From contig JACGCM010002205.1 in NCBI GenBank assembly GCA_014058105.1, forward strand, positions 3,596,001 to 3,660,000: a stretch of DNA of 64,000 nt, written 5' to 3'. Made by a program: the position numbers and the translations under genes. A model generated the notes under the pieces. That model worked only from the letters and a program-made list of their open reading frames with translations, was not told where the DNA came from and did no database searches. The DNA comes from Kingdonia uniflora (lineage: Eukaryota; Streptophyta; Magnoliopsida; Ranunculales; Circaeasteraceae). Positions 21,216 to 31,027 of this stretch are shown here, in pieces (position 1 is the stretch's first letter; each line of letters opens with the position of its first letter).

Positions 21216-22855
21216 AGGGCTGACGTTATAGATATTTATTTACTTTCTCATATCATAAGGCCCTACTTTTATAATGATCACCCATTTGCTTCTCAATTTG
21301 AAATATCAACAAAGCAATAAAACAGTTGTTACTAGGAAAGAAAGAAGAATTCCCAGCTTTGTTTCTGAAAAAGAGTAGTTATTTGTAAAGGTAAGGTGGC
21401 AAAGAGATAAAGAGGAGCTCTAATGTTAGGCAGAGAGAGTGCTACTTAGTTTTGTAGATTGTTAGAGATAAGGTGTTAAATGTTGTATCAGATGACTTTC
21501 TTGCTTAATATTTGGGACGATATTTTACCAAAATGACTACTAAATAAAATAAGTGCAATATAATAGCATTATTATCAAATTTATAGTAAACAAAAGTATA
21601 ATCTTACTAGGCTTTTGTAACAAAACAACTAAATTTTACTAATTACGAGGATTTTGAAATCTCAGGGGATGCAATTGGCCACCCTAAGCTCTATGTAGGT
21701 CAGTAATCATTTTTGGCATTTATGCGACAATTTTGCATTGGTCATCATATATATGTGAGGGAACAAGGGGTGAGTTTTGATGATCTTATGATGCGGTGGA
21801 AGGAAGTAATTATAGCGGATCCGAAGAGACGCAGCGAGTTTTTTATTATTTTCTTTTCCTTCGAATTGTATTCTTCTCACCTTGAAAAAGTTCTTTTGAA
21901 ATAATCAACAAATTAATTTTAATTTAAAAAAGAAAATGAGTTTCAGGAAAATCATTCGAGGATTTAAATATCACACATTCCCCATCTTTCATTGACGGAG
22001 AAGCCACAATGAACCTTCTGAGATAAAAGGGCTTCTCTTCTGCAAATAAACTTCGGCCTATAAGAGGTTATTTATTATTTGATGTCATAGCTTGGAAACA
22101 ACATCATGGCGGTTGTGAAAGAGTTAAAGCTGGATACTTTTTCTTGATTGGCGGTTCAATGTGACTATGATCCATTTTATTACCACATCTTTTTGCATGT
22201 GTACCCTTATAGATAATTTATAAGTCAGCCCCATTGATGGTATTTATAAAAGTATCACTAAGGTAATTTCTTAGACGCTCAAAATTTGGGGTATTTTCAG
22301 GGTACTTCCAAAATTTTATCAAGGATGAAATTAAGGGCTATACTAAGATATTGCCAACTTTATTCATATTAGAGGTACCCAAAATCTAGAGTCGTGAGAA
22401 ACTAACACAAGCCATTACATCAACTTTTAAATATAGCATAATGAATATGTTTCTTTTTTTTAATAAATGTAAACTGGTTCTCCCAATTTAGTTATTTCTC
22501 TTTATAATTTCCCTAAAAACTCACAGAGTTGAAATAAAAAGTAACCTTGAAGTGAGTTCATAGGTCAATGAAAATAATTGTTGTCAACTTATTTTTGAAT
22601 CTATCACACCATTTGATCAAAATAACTCAGCATATAAGAAACTGAAGTTTTCATGCGAATTAGTCAACAATGAGTTGAGTGGTGACTTGCAGAATAGTAG
22701 ATTTAATTAGAGTGCAAGAAAATGAAGGGGTAACAAAGAAAGCAAAGAGAGCAAGAGAAGGTGTGATCAATTATTCTGCCCTTTGATCAACAGTGAACGT
22801 CATTATGAACTTTAAAAACGAAACCAAATATTAAATTGTCAAAAAAATCACCCCG
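21216..22855. other. Non-coding intron DNA, nothing recognised
   Basis: AT-rich. The one 63-codon plus frame at 21713-21904 has no recognisable motif. No terminal repeats were noticed. Confidence 0.45.
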
Positions 22856-23189
22856 GCTTATAGCCTGGGTAAGCCCCACTAGTAGTTTTGTTCCTGGAGA
22901 CAACAGTATGCCCTTTAAAGATTTTAAGTTGTCAGCCAGTAGGGGAAGAATTTGCCCTACAACAAAGTTTCAGGCTTACTAGTCGCTATGTCGAAGCCCT
23001 ATGCAACGTCAACAAAGAACGAAGTATTAGCCTTAAAAACCAAGAGACACTATAGACATTGCATTACCACTACAAAAAGGAGTTTTGGTCCTAGCTTTTG
23101 GTAGGTCGTCAAGTCTGCAAATACATCATTACCATAGAGCACGAACACTACTGTAGCTGCTCCACTGGTCTTATTTTTATGGCAGGTTC

Positions 23190-23290
23190 CCTATGCTTCG
23201 GGCGTTGCACCAACGTGTCAAATAGCAGTCAGTTGCCAGGGCGTTGCACTGTGTCAAATAGCAGTCAGTCGCCAGGGCGATGCACCAAAG
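23190..23290 (+). repeat. Short tandem repeat, about 36-39 bp unit
   Basis: The string gggcgttgcac..gtgtcaaatagcagtcagt.gcca occurs twice and a third copy begins (gggcgatgcaccaa). It encodes the repeated VSNSSQ.PGRCT in the plus frame. Confidence 0.85.
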
Positions 23291-23954
23291 CTTCAGGAGC
23301 TTGTTTAAGTATTGAGACGGCTTCACCTCCTATTCGTTGCGGTGCTTCTACCTCATTGCCTATACAAGTTCTGAAAACAAAGTCTGAGAAGCTCGAGGCA
23401 TTTTCTTTGCCCTATCAGATTGAAGCAATAACCATACCATCTTTTGACCCTCATTTGTCCCTGGGAACTATAATGCAGGAAATGTTCGCCTCTTCCTATT
23501 GTCCATCGAATAGACCTGAATGCCTGCCCTGATTCCCCCTACATGCGAGCTCTGGGTTCGGGTGGCATTTCACCCCTAACCTTCTATAGATAAGACATTA
23601 CCACTCCGTACTTTTCAACGTGAGTTGGTGTTCAGACCTCCACCTCCGCGGAGTTTCGCCCAAGCTTCATCCTTTTCATAAATGGATAGATCACGGTTTC
23701 AGATCTGTAAGCAGTGTGACAACTATGAAGACTGGCGAAAGCTAGCAAACTGCCGAATTATTCTAATTGGATGCTATGATATTGATATACCTTTGTATTC
23801 ACGTTGCTCACGAGCTGGAGATAAGTGCACTGCAGATATCCAGGACAAGGATCAATCACCACCTTAAGGTAGGGGTTCCCTAATGGATTCTAGCATGGAG
23901 GCCTGAGTGATTACCCTTCTACGACCCTTGCTCCATACTGAGCAGGATTTTATA

Positions 23955-24070
23955 TTACGTAGAATAAGTGAGCCACCGGTTGAGGTAGAAGACCTTTTCA
24001 TTACCACCTGAACAACCGGACCAAATGGAAGAGCTACACTCTACCAGCTGAGCTATATCACCAGATCCCT
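23955..24070 (-). pseudogene. trnA(UGC)-like 5' exon and intron start, relic
   Basis: On the minus strand GATATAGCTCAGCTGGTAGA matches the start of plastid tRNA-Ala. It continues into CAGGTGGTAATG...ACCTCAACCGGTGGCTCACTT, which resembles the beginning of the plastid trnA group II intron as I remember it (about 84% over 62 bases). No 3' exon is present nearby. It is a fragment, not a working tRNA gene. Confidence 0.55.
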
Positions 24071-24164
24071 TCGGAGCATGCATTTAAGAGCCAGATGATT
24101 GTTTGTTTTCTATTTGGCATTGAATAAGAGACCTTGGCCAATCATTGCACCTACGACATACAAA

Positions 24165-25165
24165 GCATTCTTTTGATGGCTAGCTTTTGACGGCAATATC
24201 AGTCCTGGAAAAAAAGGAATTTGATGTTCCTCCTTACGCATGAAACTATAGTGGTAAAGGCTTGCTCCTAGACCCCTTTACTTCTGATTCCGGATTCTCC
24301 TCTTGGTATGTGAAGACGTGCTGTTAGGTGACCTATTTGCCAAAGTTTGGACCTGTAAGAGGTGACTGGTGAGGATATATGCAATTGTCTAATCGATAAA
24401 AGATAGGAGCCTTGGTGGTGCCCTTATGCATTGCCTCGATCCCGCGAGTGAATAGAAACTTGTATCTGCAGGGGATCTCAACCCCGAACAGCACTGGAGA
24501 AGTGAGGTTTCAAACTCAAATTCGAACAGGAGGAGTTTTCATGTGTCTGTCTACTGATCATATTCTTGGAACAACTACTAATCATATGCTCGGACCTGCT
24601 ACGGATTAGACTCTTGGACCAGCTACTGATCATCGCCTTGCTGGTAATGCCTCACCAATCTTCCGCATACAAGATAACTAAACGTTCTTCCTAGCTAAAG
24701 AATTCGTCGTGCGCTTTTACCCTTTCTCTGGCTTTTTCTATCATGGCAAGCAACTCCACTCCGATGAGAGAATCAAATCGAAGGTGTTAAGAGAGCCTAG
24801 GGGCCCCACCCTAGACACTGATGTCTCCTTTTCTGTTCCCATAAAGAGTATGCATTTGGGCCAAGAAGCAATTAGACCGAGCATTACCTTGTAGGCTAGC
24901 TTTTAATGACTAGATCCTGGTAAGAAAAAAACATTTTCTGCTCTTCCTTCCGCATGAAACCGAAGTCGTGGTAAAGGCTCACATCCGTCACCCCCACCCA
25001 TAATGAGAACGAAAATGGTGATTTCTTCTTGGTCTGAGAATATGCACTATTAGGTGATCTATTTGCCAAAGCTAGGAACTCTAAGGTGGGATGGCAGTAT
25101 GCATTCAATAGAATTAAGGAGCTTCCCTAAGTACCGCCTTACCCTGTGGGTGAATAGAAAGCTTG
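24165..25165. repeat. Two diverged direct copies of a 250-300 bp unit
   Basis: Both start ggctagctttt (24178, 24895). They share ...cgcatgaaac, gtggtaaaggct, gacctatttgccaaag / gatctatttgccaaag and gtgaatagaaa in the same order. Confidence 0.7.
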
Positions 25166-25560
25166 ATCTACATTGGATCTGATGTCTGTGCCTTGCCTTG
25201 GGAGCTCCACATCTGCCGCTCGGACCAGCAGATGAAGGATTTGTTCCTGGGAGGAGCTTAATGAGGTGGCCAGCGCGAAATTTCATTTTGGAATCAGTCT
25301 GTATGGAGGAGGAGATGAGTTCGCTGCTCAGATACTTATGTGTAAAACATGCGGCTGTTATTTACTGCTTCATTGCGAAACGGCTATAGGAGTTTGGCCA
25401 GGCTGGCTATTGCTACCTCTTGCTCAATTTCTTTGTGTTCGCCGGGTTCTAGTTATCACCTCAAGGGAATTCCATCACCCAAAGATAACGTTGTCTGATA
25501 ATTTTTTCCCTATTCTATTGTGACGCAGTTTTCTGCACAGTTCGAGATCTTTAGAAGAGC

Positions 25561-26479
25561 CTTCTATAAGGAGTTTATCGTTAGATTGATAATGTGATTA
25601 GCCAAAAATGGTATTTCTCTTGGGCGTCAAGGGGTGGGGGAAGATTTATGGCAATTTTCTTCTTTTATAGAATCTACTTTTAGCTCTTGTATGAGTTCCC
25701 ATATTGCATTTTTCCACAGAGCTAATCGTCTTTTCTTGATAGTTAGCAGCTCGTTTGTTTATGAACTCTTAGCCACATAAAAAACATTATTATCATGCAT
25801 TCATGCCACAAAAAGAGCCGTGAAAACTGATGAATAAGCTACTAAGCTAGCTATTCTTGTTGCTACAATTCGACATGGGTCACAATTTGGCGCTATTAGC
25901 ATCCACATGCCATTTTTGGTAACTGTACGTTGGTTAGGTCTCTACTCTTCAGAAGACAGAAAGGGAGCACGTGAGTTTCTTTTTATATGGACATCCGATC
26001 CTCCCTTAGACATAGATTGTCCTTTCGATAGTCTTTAGAAACTTCAATGACAACCGATTCCCAATTACTTTAGCTTTGCATGGGGATCCCAGGGGCAGAC
26101 CTAACAAATTTGAGGGCAAGGACTCAACTCTGCAGTCAAATACCATCAGATAATTTTGTTCTTTTTCTTTTTGATAGACAAAGATACCATGACATCTCTT
26201 TTGTTCGTCAATACGGATCTTACTCTTAGATAAGCCAACGAATAGTTTATTTTGCCACAACCTCTACAATATTATTTTTTTCAATAACAACATCGAATCA
26301 CAAAAATCATATCAAACAGTTTTTTAAGGAGGAAATTGGGGTTAGGCAGCGAAATATTTATATCCTAGGGTACTTAATACCATTTGCATCAGCTATACAA
26401 AGATTTAAAGGAAAACTACATGGAAAGATTAAATACTCATTGGATAACTAAAGAGAAGATGTGATAAGATCTGCACACT
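25561..26479. other. Non-coding intron DNA, nothing recognised
   Basis: An 84-codon minus frame (26260-26006) shows no known motif. No repeats with defined ends were seen. Confidence 0.4.
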
Positions 26480-26830
26480 CGTCCCTTTGCTTTCAAAGAA
26501 TATCAAAATTCTCCATCTGCAATTGTTTTTCAAGTTTCCCTCAATTCCACAAAACCAGCCCATGGAGGGAGGGTCTCACATTTACTCTGAATAAATTTTA
26601 CTACATAAGCTGAGTCAGGCATGATACATAAACTTTTGAATCCAATTGTATTAGGTAACCTCATTCCTTCAAATACTGCTTTGAGCTCAAACACTCCAAT
26701 CCCCACATTTTGTACACAAGTTCTGTTGAAAAAAACTTGGGGAATCCATTTGGTAGTCTAAAGATCCCTCCATATGCCTTTCAATCTTCAGCAATACGTC
26801 CATTAATATTAAAAATAAAATCCTGCCCCA
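26480..26830 (-). pseudogene. LINE RNase H (RVT_3) relic
   Basis: Minus-strand frames read ED.KAYGGIFR, then FELKAVFEGMRLPNTIGFKS and MPDSAYVVKFIQS. The pattern of a Glu within an AVFEGM-like helix and an Asp in a strand (the DSAYVV segment) is that of the RNase H-like domain at the end of plant L1 ORF2. Stops and frameshifts are present. Confidence 0.6.
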
Positions 26831-27434
26831 AAGTCTATTTCCATGAGATTAATTGTTTTAGGCTGCTTGATTATGGGATTACTTCATGAGTTGCTGGGCC
26901 ATAGCTGAATCTGAAATTTGATTTGATACACTTAGGATACTTCAAAAACTATTCTTTTGAAGATTAGTTCTGCATTTGTGCATTCTTGCTTGAAGTGTCT
27001 AGCATTTAGCATACAGTTCAAAGATTAATGAGACTTGTCACTTCTCTGAGAGCATTTAGCTTAGGGTGCCTGCCGCAGCCTAATAATAGCCAGTTTAGCT
27101 AGGGCATGTTAGTCCAGCTAGGCGTTGAATAGTGCCGCAACGCCTCATAGGTCAATTGGGGTCAATACTTTCATTAGACATTGGTTTCCTAACTACTACT
27201 TACCACAAGTAAAATCAAAATATCAAACTTGCCCAAGATTTTAGGATTTTCAGAATGCCAAATATCACCAAAAAAATAGTAAAAATATAGCCTCTCCCTC
27301 CCTCCCTTCCTCACTCACATATTCATCCAAATTATCTAAAAACCAACAATAATACTAATAACCCATAAGTCAAGAATTTCTACAAACACCTTTAACAAAA
27401 CATAACAAACCCAAGATAATACAAACCAACTAAC
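26831..27434. other. Proximal part of intron 2, nothing recognised
   Basis: Non-coding. It contains short CT-rich runs (27290-27320) and no defined element. Confidence 0.4.
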
Positions 27435-27564
27435 CTTTTTTCACTCCCAGGCAATCACCCTCTCCTTCAAAAACAACAGGCACAGACACCCTCTGCTCCG
27501 AACCTTCATCGGCCCAAACAAGCGACAAGTTAAGAACCTTCCCAGTCTCTGGGTCTCTATGAAC
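27435..27564 (-). CDS. bL25-type organellar ribosomal protein, exon 2
   Basis: The 130-bp exon follows acceptor GGTGCAG (AG at 27566-27565) and ends at donor AAAAAAG|GTTAGT. It encodes VHRDPETGKVLNLSLVW, ADEGSEQRV and SVPVVFEGEGDCLGVKK, the bL25 middle: the HRD...G.VLN strand of the core and the start of the C-terminal domain with its VPVVF.GE signature. It begins in phase 0 and ends in phase 1. No exon 3-like sequence follows within several kb on the minus strand. Confidence 0.85.
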
Positions 27565-27651
27565 CTGCACCAATAGTCCAATACCGTCACAAACTCAACA
27601 AATCACCTCCAAAACAAACAAAAACCAAATTTTAATCATATGGGTAAGAAC

Positions 27652-28008
27652 CTGTCTCGGAATCACATTTGCCGACTCCAAAACTTTCAACGACCCAGAC
27701 CCAGCACGAACATCAAGCTTGAACATTGTGGAACAAAAAGAGGGTTGTAATGATTCGAGAAGAGAGTTGATTTGGTTTGTATCAGTAGTGAGGAGGAGTT
27801 TCCTTGCGACGGGGTGATACTGGTTGTCGATGCTTTGAGATGAAACAACAGTGGGGATTCTCCCCTGTGCTCTGTCTTTTGCTGCTAGTTTGCTCCCTGT
27901 GTATTCTCGAGGGATTGCTTCAATGGTATGATATGATCGTTGAGATTGGTTTGCCACCATTAATGTCCTCTTCAAACCATTGCCGACGCTCTGCCACAAC
28001 CTCCCCAT
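27652..28008 (-). CDS. bL25-type organellar ribosomal protein, exon 1
   Basis: The whole spliced product is 230 aa. ATG 28008 is chosen because it begins a basic, mitochondrial-presequence-like N terminus (MGRLWQSVGNGLKRTLMV) right before the domain; upstream in-frame ATGs give CT-rich, unrelated text. The exon then reads SYHTIEAIPREYTGSKLAA, KDRAQGRIPTVVSSQS, RKLLLTTDTNQINSLLES and FKLDVRAGSGSLKVLESA, typical of the plant bL25/Gln-tRNA-synthetase-anticodon-fold family. It ends CCGAGACAG|GTTCTT; intron 1 is 87 bp. In known bL25 the protein binds 5S rRNA in the large subunit. Organelle targeting is inferred. The gene looks intact, but its expression across a 22-kb intron is unproven. Confidence 0.85.
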
Positions 28009-28094
28009 TCTCTCTCTCTCTATGAAAATGGGAGAATGAGACTGGCTCAGTTGAACAACTATGGGGGAGACTCTACTTGCGCGCATATGCGCAC

Positions 28095-28555
28095 CCCATA
28101 GTAATCCCTCCTCTTTTTTTCTATTTTTTTTTAAGGAAAAAGAAAAAAATAAGTAGACATGCCCCCTCAAGAAATTAAAATTTCTCATACCTCCTTTTTC
28201 TCTTTTCCTCTCTCTCTCTCCCTATGCCACCTCTCTCTCATACCCCTCTCCCTCGCAAACACTTCTTAAGTCCCCAGCACATTTGGAAAAGCGTATTATT
28301 GCCCCGAAACGCATGAAAAAAATAAAAAATTGAGATAGATGTAGAGAGATAGTTGAGAGAGAGAAGTAGGAGAGAGAGAGGAGAACGAAAAAAGTGGAGA
28401 GAAATACTAGAGAGAGTAATAAGAGTTATTTCAATTTTAAATGGATATGAGAGAAAAAAACTTTTGATTTTGTACTCTCTTTTTTTTTAGTGTGCATGTA
28501 AGAGTAAAAATGGGGTGCCCAAGTAGTGGCTCCGAACAACTATAGAATAGCTTTT
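28095..28555 (-). repeat. Dispersed repeat copy 2, upstream of bL25
   Basis: The reverse complement aligns with 436-734 plus 3872-4075. It begins about 90 bp upstream of the bL25 start codon, so it lies where the promoter should be. The sequence is rich in GA/CT runs, which may matter for promoter function, but nothing in the sequence shows that it does. Confidence 0.65.
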
Positions 28556-29111
28556 TAGAGCATCTCCAACAGTGCATTTTAAGAAGAAAAAAAATAAGAG
28601 GCCTTATTTTCTCTGCTTTCGTGCTTCGAGTATGAAGCCATGCTCCCAGGGACTTTACAGTGAAGGGTTGTTTAAAACAAAAGGTGGCAACGATTTTGGA
28701 CGCCGAGGCCAGTATTTTATAAAGTTTCCCTATTCAAATTTGTTGTCGTATCATTGCATACATTACAAATAAAAATATTTCATGCACACCACACCCATAT
28801 AAGTGGATATGGGAAGGTTGGGCACAAAGCTCACCAGGGAAGAAAAGTTGTACGTATGACACCATTGTTCTCTGAAAACTGTATGCCTGACTTTCATATC
28901 ATGCCTGACTCAACTCCAACATAGTTCGATTCTACCACACTCAAGTAACCCCAACAATCGACGGTTGTAACCAACCAGAAAATTCAACTCAAGCGATATA
29001 TGAGCAGCCCACACAGTGTATGACTAACCCCACACCAGCTAGGAAAGAAAATGACTGTTGGAGAGATCTTTTATTGAGTTGGGAACAAACTAATAACCCG
29101 AAGATGCTCTA
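28556..29111. mobile_element. MITE-like element with AGAGCATCT ends
   Basis: The left end is TAGAGCATCTCCAACAGTG and the right end is GAAGATGCTCTA, an inverted repeat of about 10 bp. GAGCATCTCCAACA is a very common end of plant MITEs. Flanking TA could be the duplication but is part of the palindrome. No coding capacity. The superfamily is unassigned. Confidence 0.55.
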
Positions 29112-29164
29112 AATTTGGGTTCCTCAAATGTCATGTCATAAAGTCATACCTTACTGACCTGAAC

Positions 29165-29500
29165 AAACTCAAAGCATCTCCTACAATACCCGGGCTTTAA
29201 AACTTGAGCTTAACTAAAAATCAACTCAAGTTTCTTCCAATAATGCTTTTAGCTTTTTAACTTAAGTTGAAGGTGAGGTGACAAATTCAACTGTCGAGAA
29301 TTAATCTCTTCAGGCGCATAACTATTAGGAGACCAATCAGAAATCAACCTTTGAAGATCTAATAAGATCTGACGGTTGAGACTTAAACTTAGATCGAGCT
29401 CATAATCGGTTAACCGAGACTGATCTCAAATTTCAGGATTCCATTTCAAGTCTCAAACTTGAGTTTTGATGAGTAACTATAGGAGATGGCCTCATAAGGC
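29165..29500. mobile_element. Possible second MITE (foldback)
   Basis: The ends are agcatctcctacaat (about 29173) and, reversed, ggccatctcctatagt (about 29490). An inner inverted pair is cttgagttt-like text (29205-29235 against 29440-29470). It is similar in style to 28556-29111 but distinct in sequence. Confidence 0.4.
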
Positions 29501-29689
29501 TTAGTGCCAACTTTGTCGGGTATAAAGGAGGAATCCGGATGGAAGTCGGGTGATAAGCAAATTCGGATTTCCATTCTAATTTTGTTGATAAGAGACCAGT
29601 AAAATCCATATGCAATCCGGATGGCCTTATAATCCAGATTTGCATTCGGATGCAAATACTTGAAGGTACATGATTGGTTTTGCCTCGTG

Positions 29690-31000
29690 ATATGGGTATC
29701 CGAATTTAGGAACCCTTCCTCTATATCTATTATTGGTTTTTCATGACTTGTTAAGGCAAGAGAGAAAACCTTGAGAGACCTTAATTTGTTCCTGAGTAAT
29801 TATAACCTCGAATCATCGAAATAAAACTCTCTCTCTCTCTATTGGTGTGGACATTAACAATTTATCGAACCACAATAAATTGTGTATTTTCGTTTGATTG
29901 TGTTTCCTTGTGTAGTTTATTCATCACTAATTGAATTAACTTGGTGTTTGGTTTCCGCTGTGTGGTTAAACAATAGGTATCATAGTGAGGTTGTATCCTC
30001 GGTGGTTCTCAAAATTTGAGGTAACAACTTATCTCGATTTTGCTTTATTTTCGATTTAATTAGCGTATGAAAATTGGGGGAACAAACAAAGTTCATTAAC
30101 GGCGCCTAAACGGAATAATGTAACGATTATGTTTAACAATGCCAAAATTGAAGTTGAGAAATTCAATGGCATAAATAACTTTGGCATATGGCGATGAGAA
30201 GTTATTGATGCCCTTAGTTAACAAGATTTGGACGAGATGTTGGAAAATAACCCCGAAGAGGTTAAAAAAAGTGTTTGGAAGAATATGAATAAACAGGCAT
30301 GTGGTCAAATTCAGTCATGCTTAGCTCAAGACATAAAGTACATTGTGATGAATGAAACCTCGGCGAAAGAGATTTGAAAGATTTTTAAGAAGTATTTGGT
30401 GAAGAGCATCCAAAATTGACTCTTTTTGAAGACGAAGCTTTACCACTTCACTATAAGATAAAGGGTTTCTATCTCGAAGTATTTGAACGATTTCACCAAG
30501 TTATTTTCCGATTTGGCGAATCTTGAAGAGGTTGTTGGTTATGAGAACAAAGTTCTATTGTTCTTGAACTCGCTTCCCAAAGAGTATGAACACTTTGTAA
30601 CGACGATTATTACCTATGAGAAAAGTTCTTTGAAATATTTAAATGTGACGACAGTAGTGGTGAATCATGAGTACAAAAATAATGATCAACGTGAGTTAGT
30701 CAAGTTAATGTCTGAGGTGTTGATGGCAAGAAGAAGGTCTACATACAAGAAGAAGTCTATTGGTAACAACTTTCGATCAAAGTTGAGAGGCCGCGGTGGT
30801 AATCACAACAATTTAGGTAAAGATGAATGTATGTTATGTCGTGAGATGGAACATTGAAAGAATGAGTGTCTTGTGCTTCTAAAGAAGAAGAATGGTGGGA
30901 AAGCTGGTTCTTCAGTAAATATTGCTCAACACCGTAGGGTAAATGAAGGTAAAGATTTTGACATTTTTAAATTATATCATTGAGTGCATATATTTTTTTT
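29690..31000 (+). mobile_element. Ty1/copia fragment: LTR end, PBS-like site and gag
   Basis: An LTR-like 3' part (cataaaac...ctctctctctattggtg, about 29690-29970) is followed by aataggtatcatagtg (29980), a damaged Met-tRNA PBS. Gag text follows from 30130. The LINE poly(A) end at about 31005 cuts it off. No pol was found beyond the LINE. Confidence 0.6.
30130..30945 (+). pseudogene. Copia gag (UBN2-type), broken
   Basis: Reads MFNNAKIEVEKFNGINNFG and WR, QDLDEMLENNPEEVKKS, DIKYIVMNETSAKEI, then the open frame 30483-30857 with YLNDFTKLFSDLANLEEV, KVLLFLNSLPKEYEHFV and the zinc knuckle CMLCREMEH..NEC (the His-containing knuckle broken by a stop at 30855). Several stops come earlier (for example after FGIWR). 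Confidence 0.75.
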
Positions 31001-31027
31001 ATTTTTTTTATATTGGTAAACCATATA

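Larger units (their letters stand above)
22856..25560. other. Possible organelle-derived tract (old NUMT/NUPT)
   Basis: This stretch is clearly GC-richer than its surroundings and has no TE coding text. It carries a plastid trnA-like relic (23955-24070), two diverged copies of a 250-300 bp unit (24165-24460 and 24890-25165), and short tandem repeats at 23190-23285. The plus frame 23098-23532 (144 aa) has a repeated CTVSNSSQSPGRC-type unit but no known domain. The composition and trnA match suggest transferred plastid or mitochondrial DNA; apart from the tRNA no organelle gene was identified. Confidence 0.4.
5005..27434 (-). other. Intron 2 of the bL25 gene (22,430 bp), filled with TEs
   Basis: The donor is AAAAAAG|GTTAGT (GT at 27434-27433) and the acceptor is GGAAAACAG| (AG at 5006-5005). 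Both are phase 1. Inside are a processed beta-galactosidase copy, a chromovirus, two solo-LTR-like insertions, a gag-only LTR element, a MITE hairpin, LINE scraps and an organelle-like tract. Without these the intron would be a few kb. Intron 1 of the same gene is only 87 bp. Confidence 0.75.

Noticed and set aside
23070..23094. CACTACAAAAAGGAG string as a CACTA transposon end
   Set aside because: No opposite end, no subterminal motifs and no target duplication nearby; it may be chance.
23098..23532. 144-aa frame as a gene
   Set aside because: It carries a short tandem repeat and lies in the organelle-like tract; no domain or start context supports it.
27804..28025. 73-aa plus frame over bL25 exon 1
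   Set aside because: It is an antisense shadow of a well-supported coding exon.
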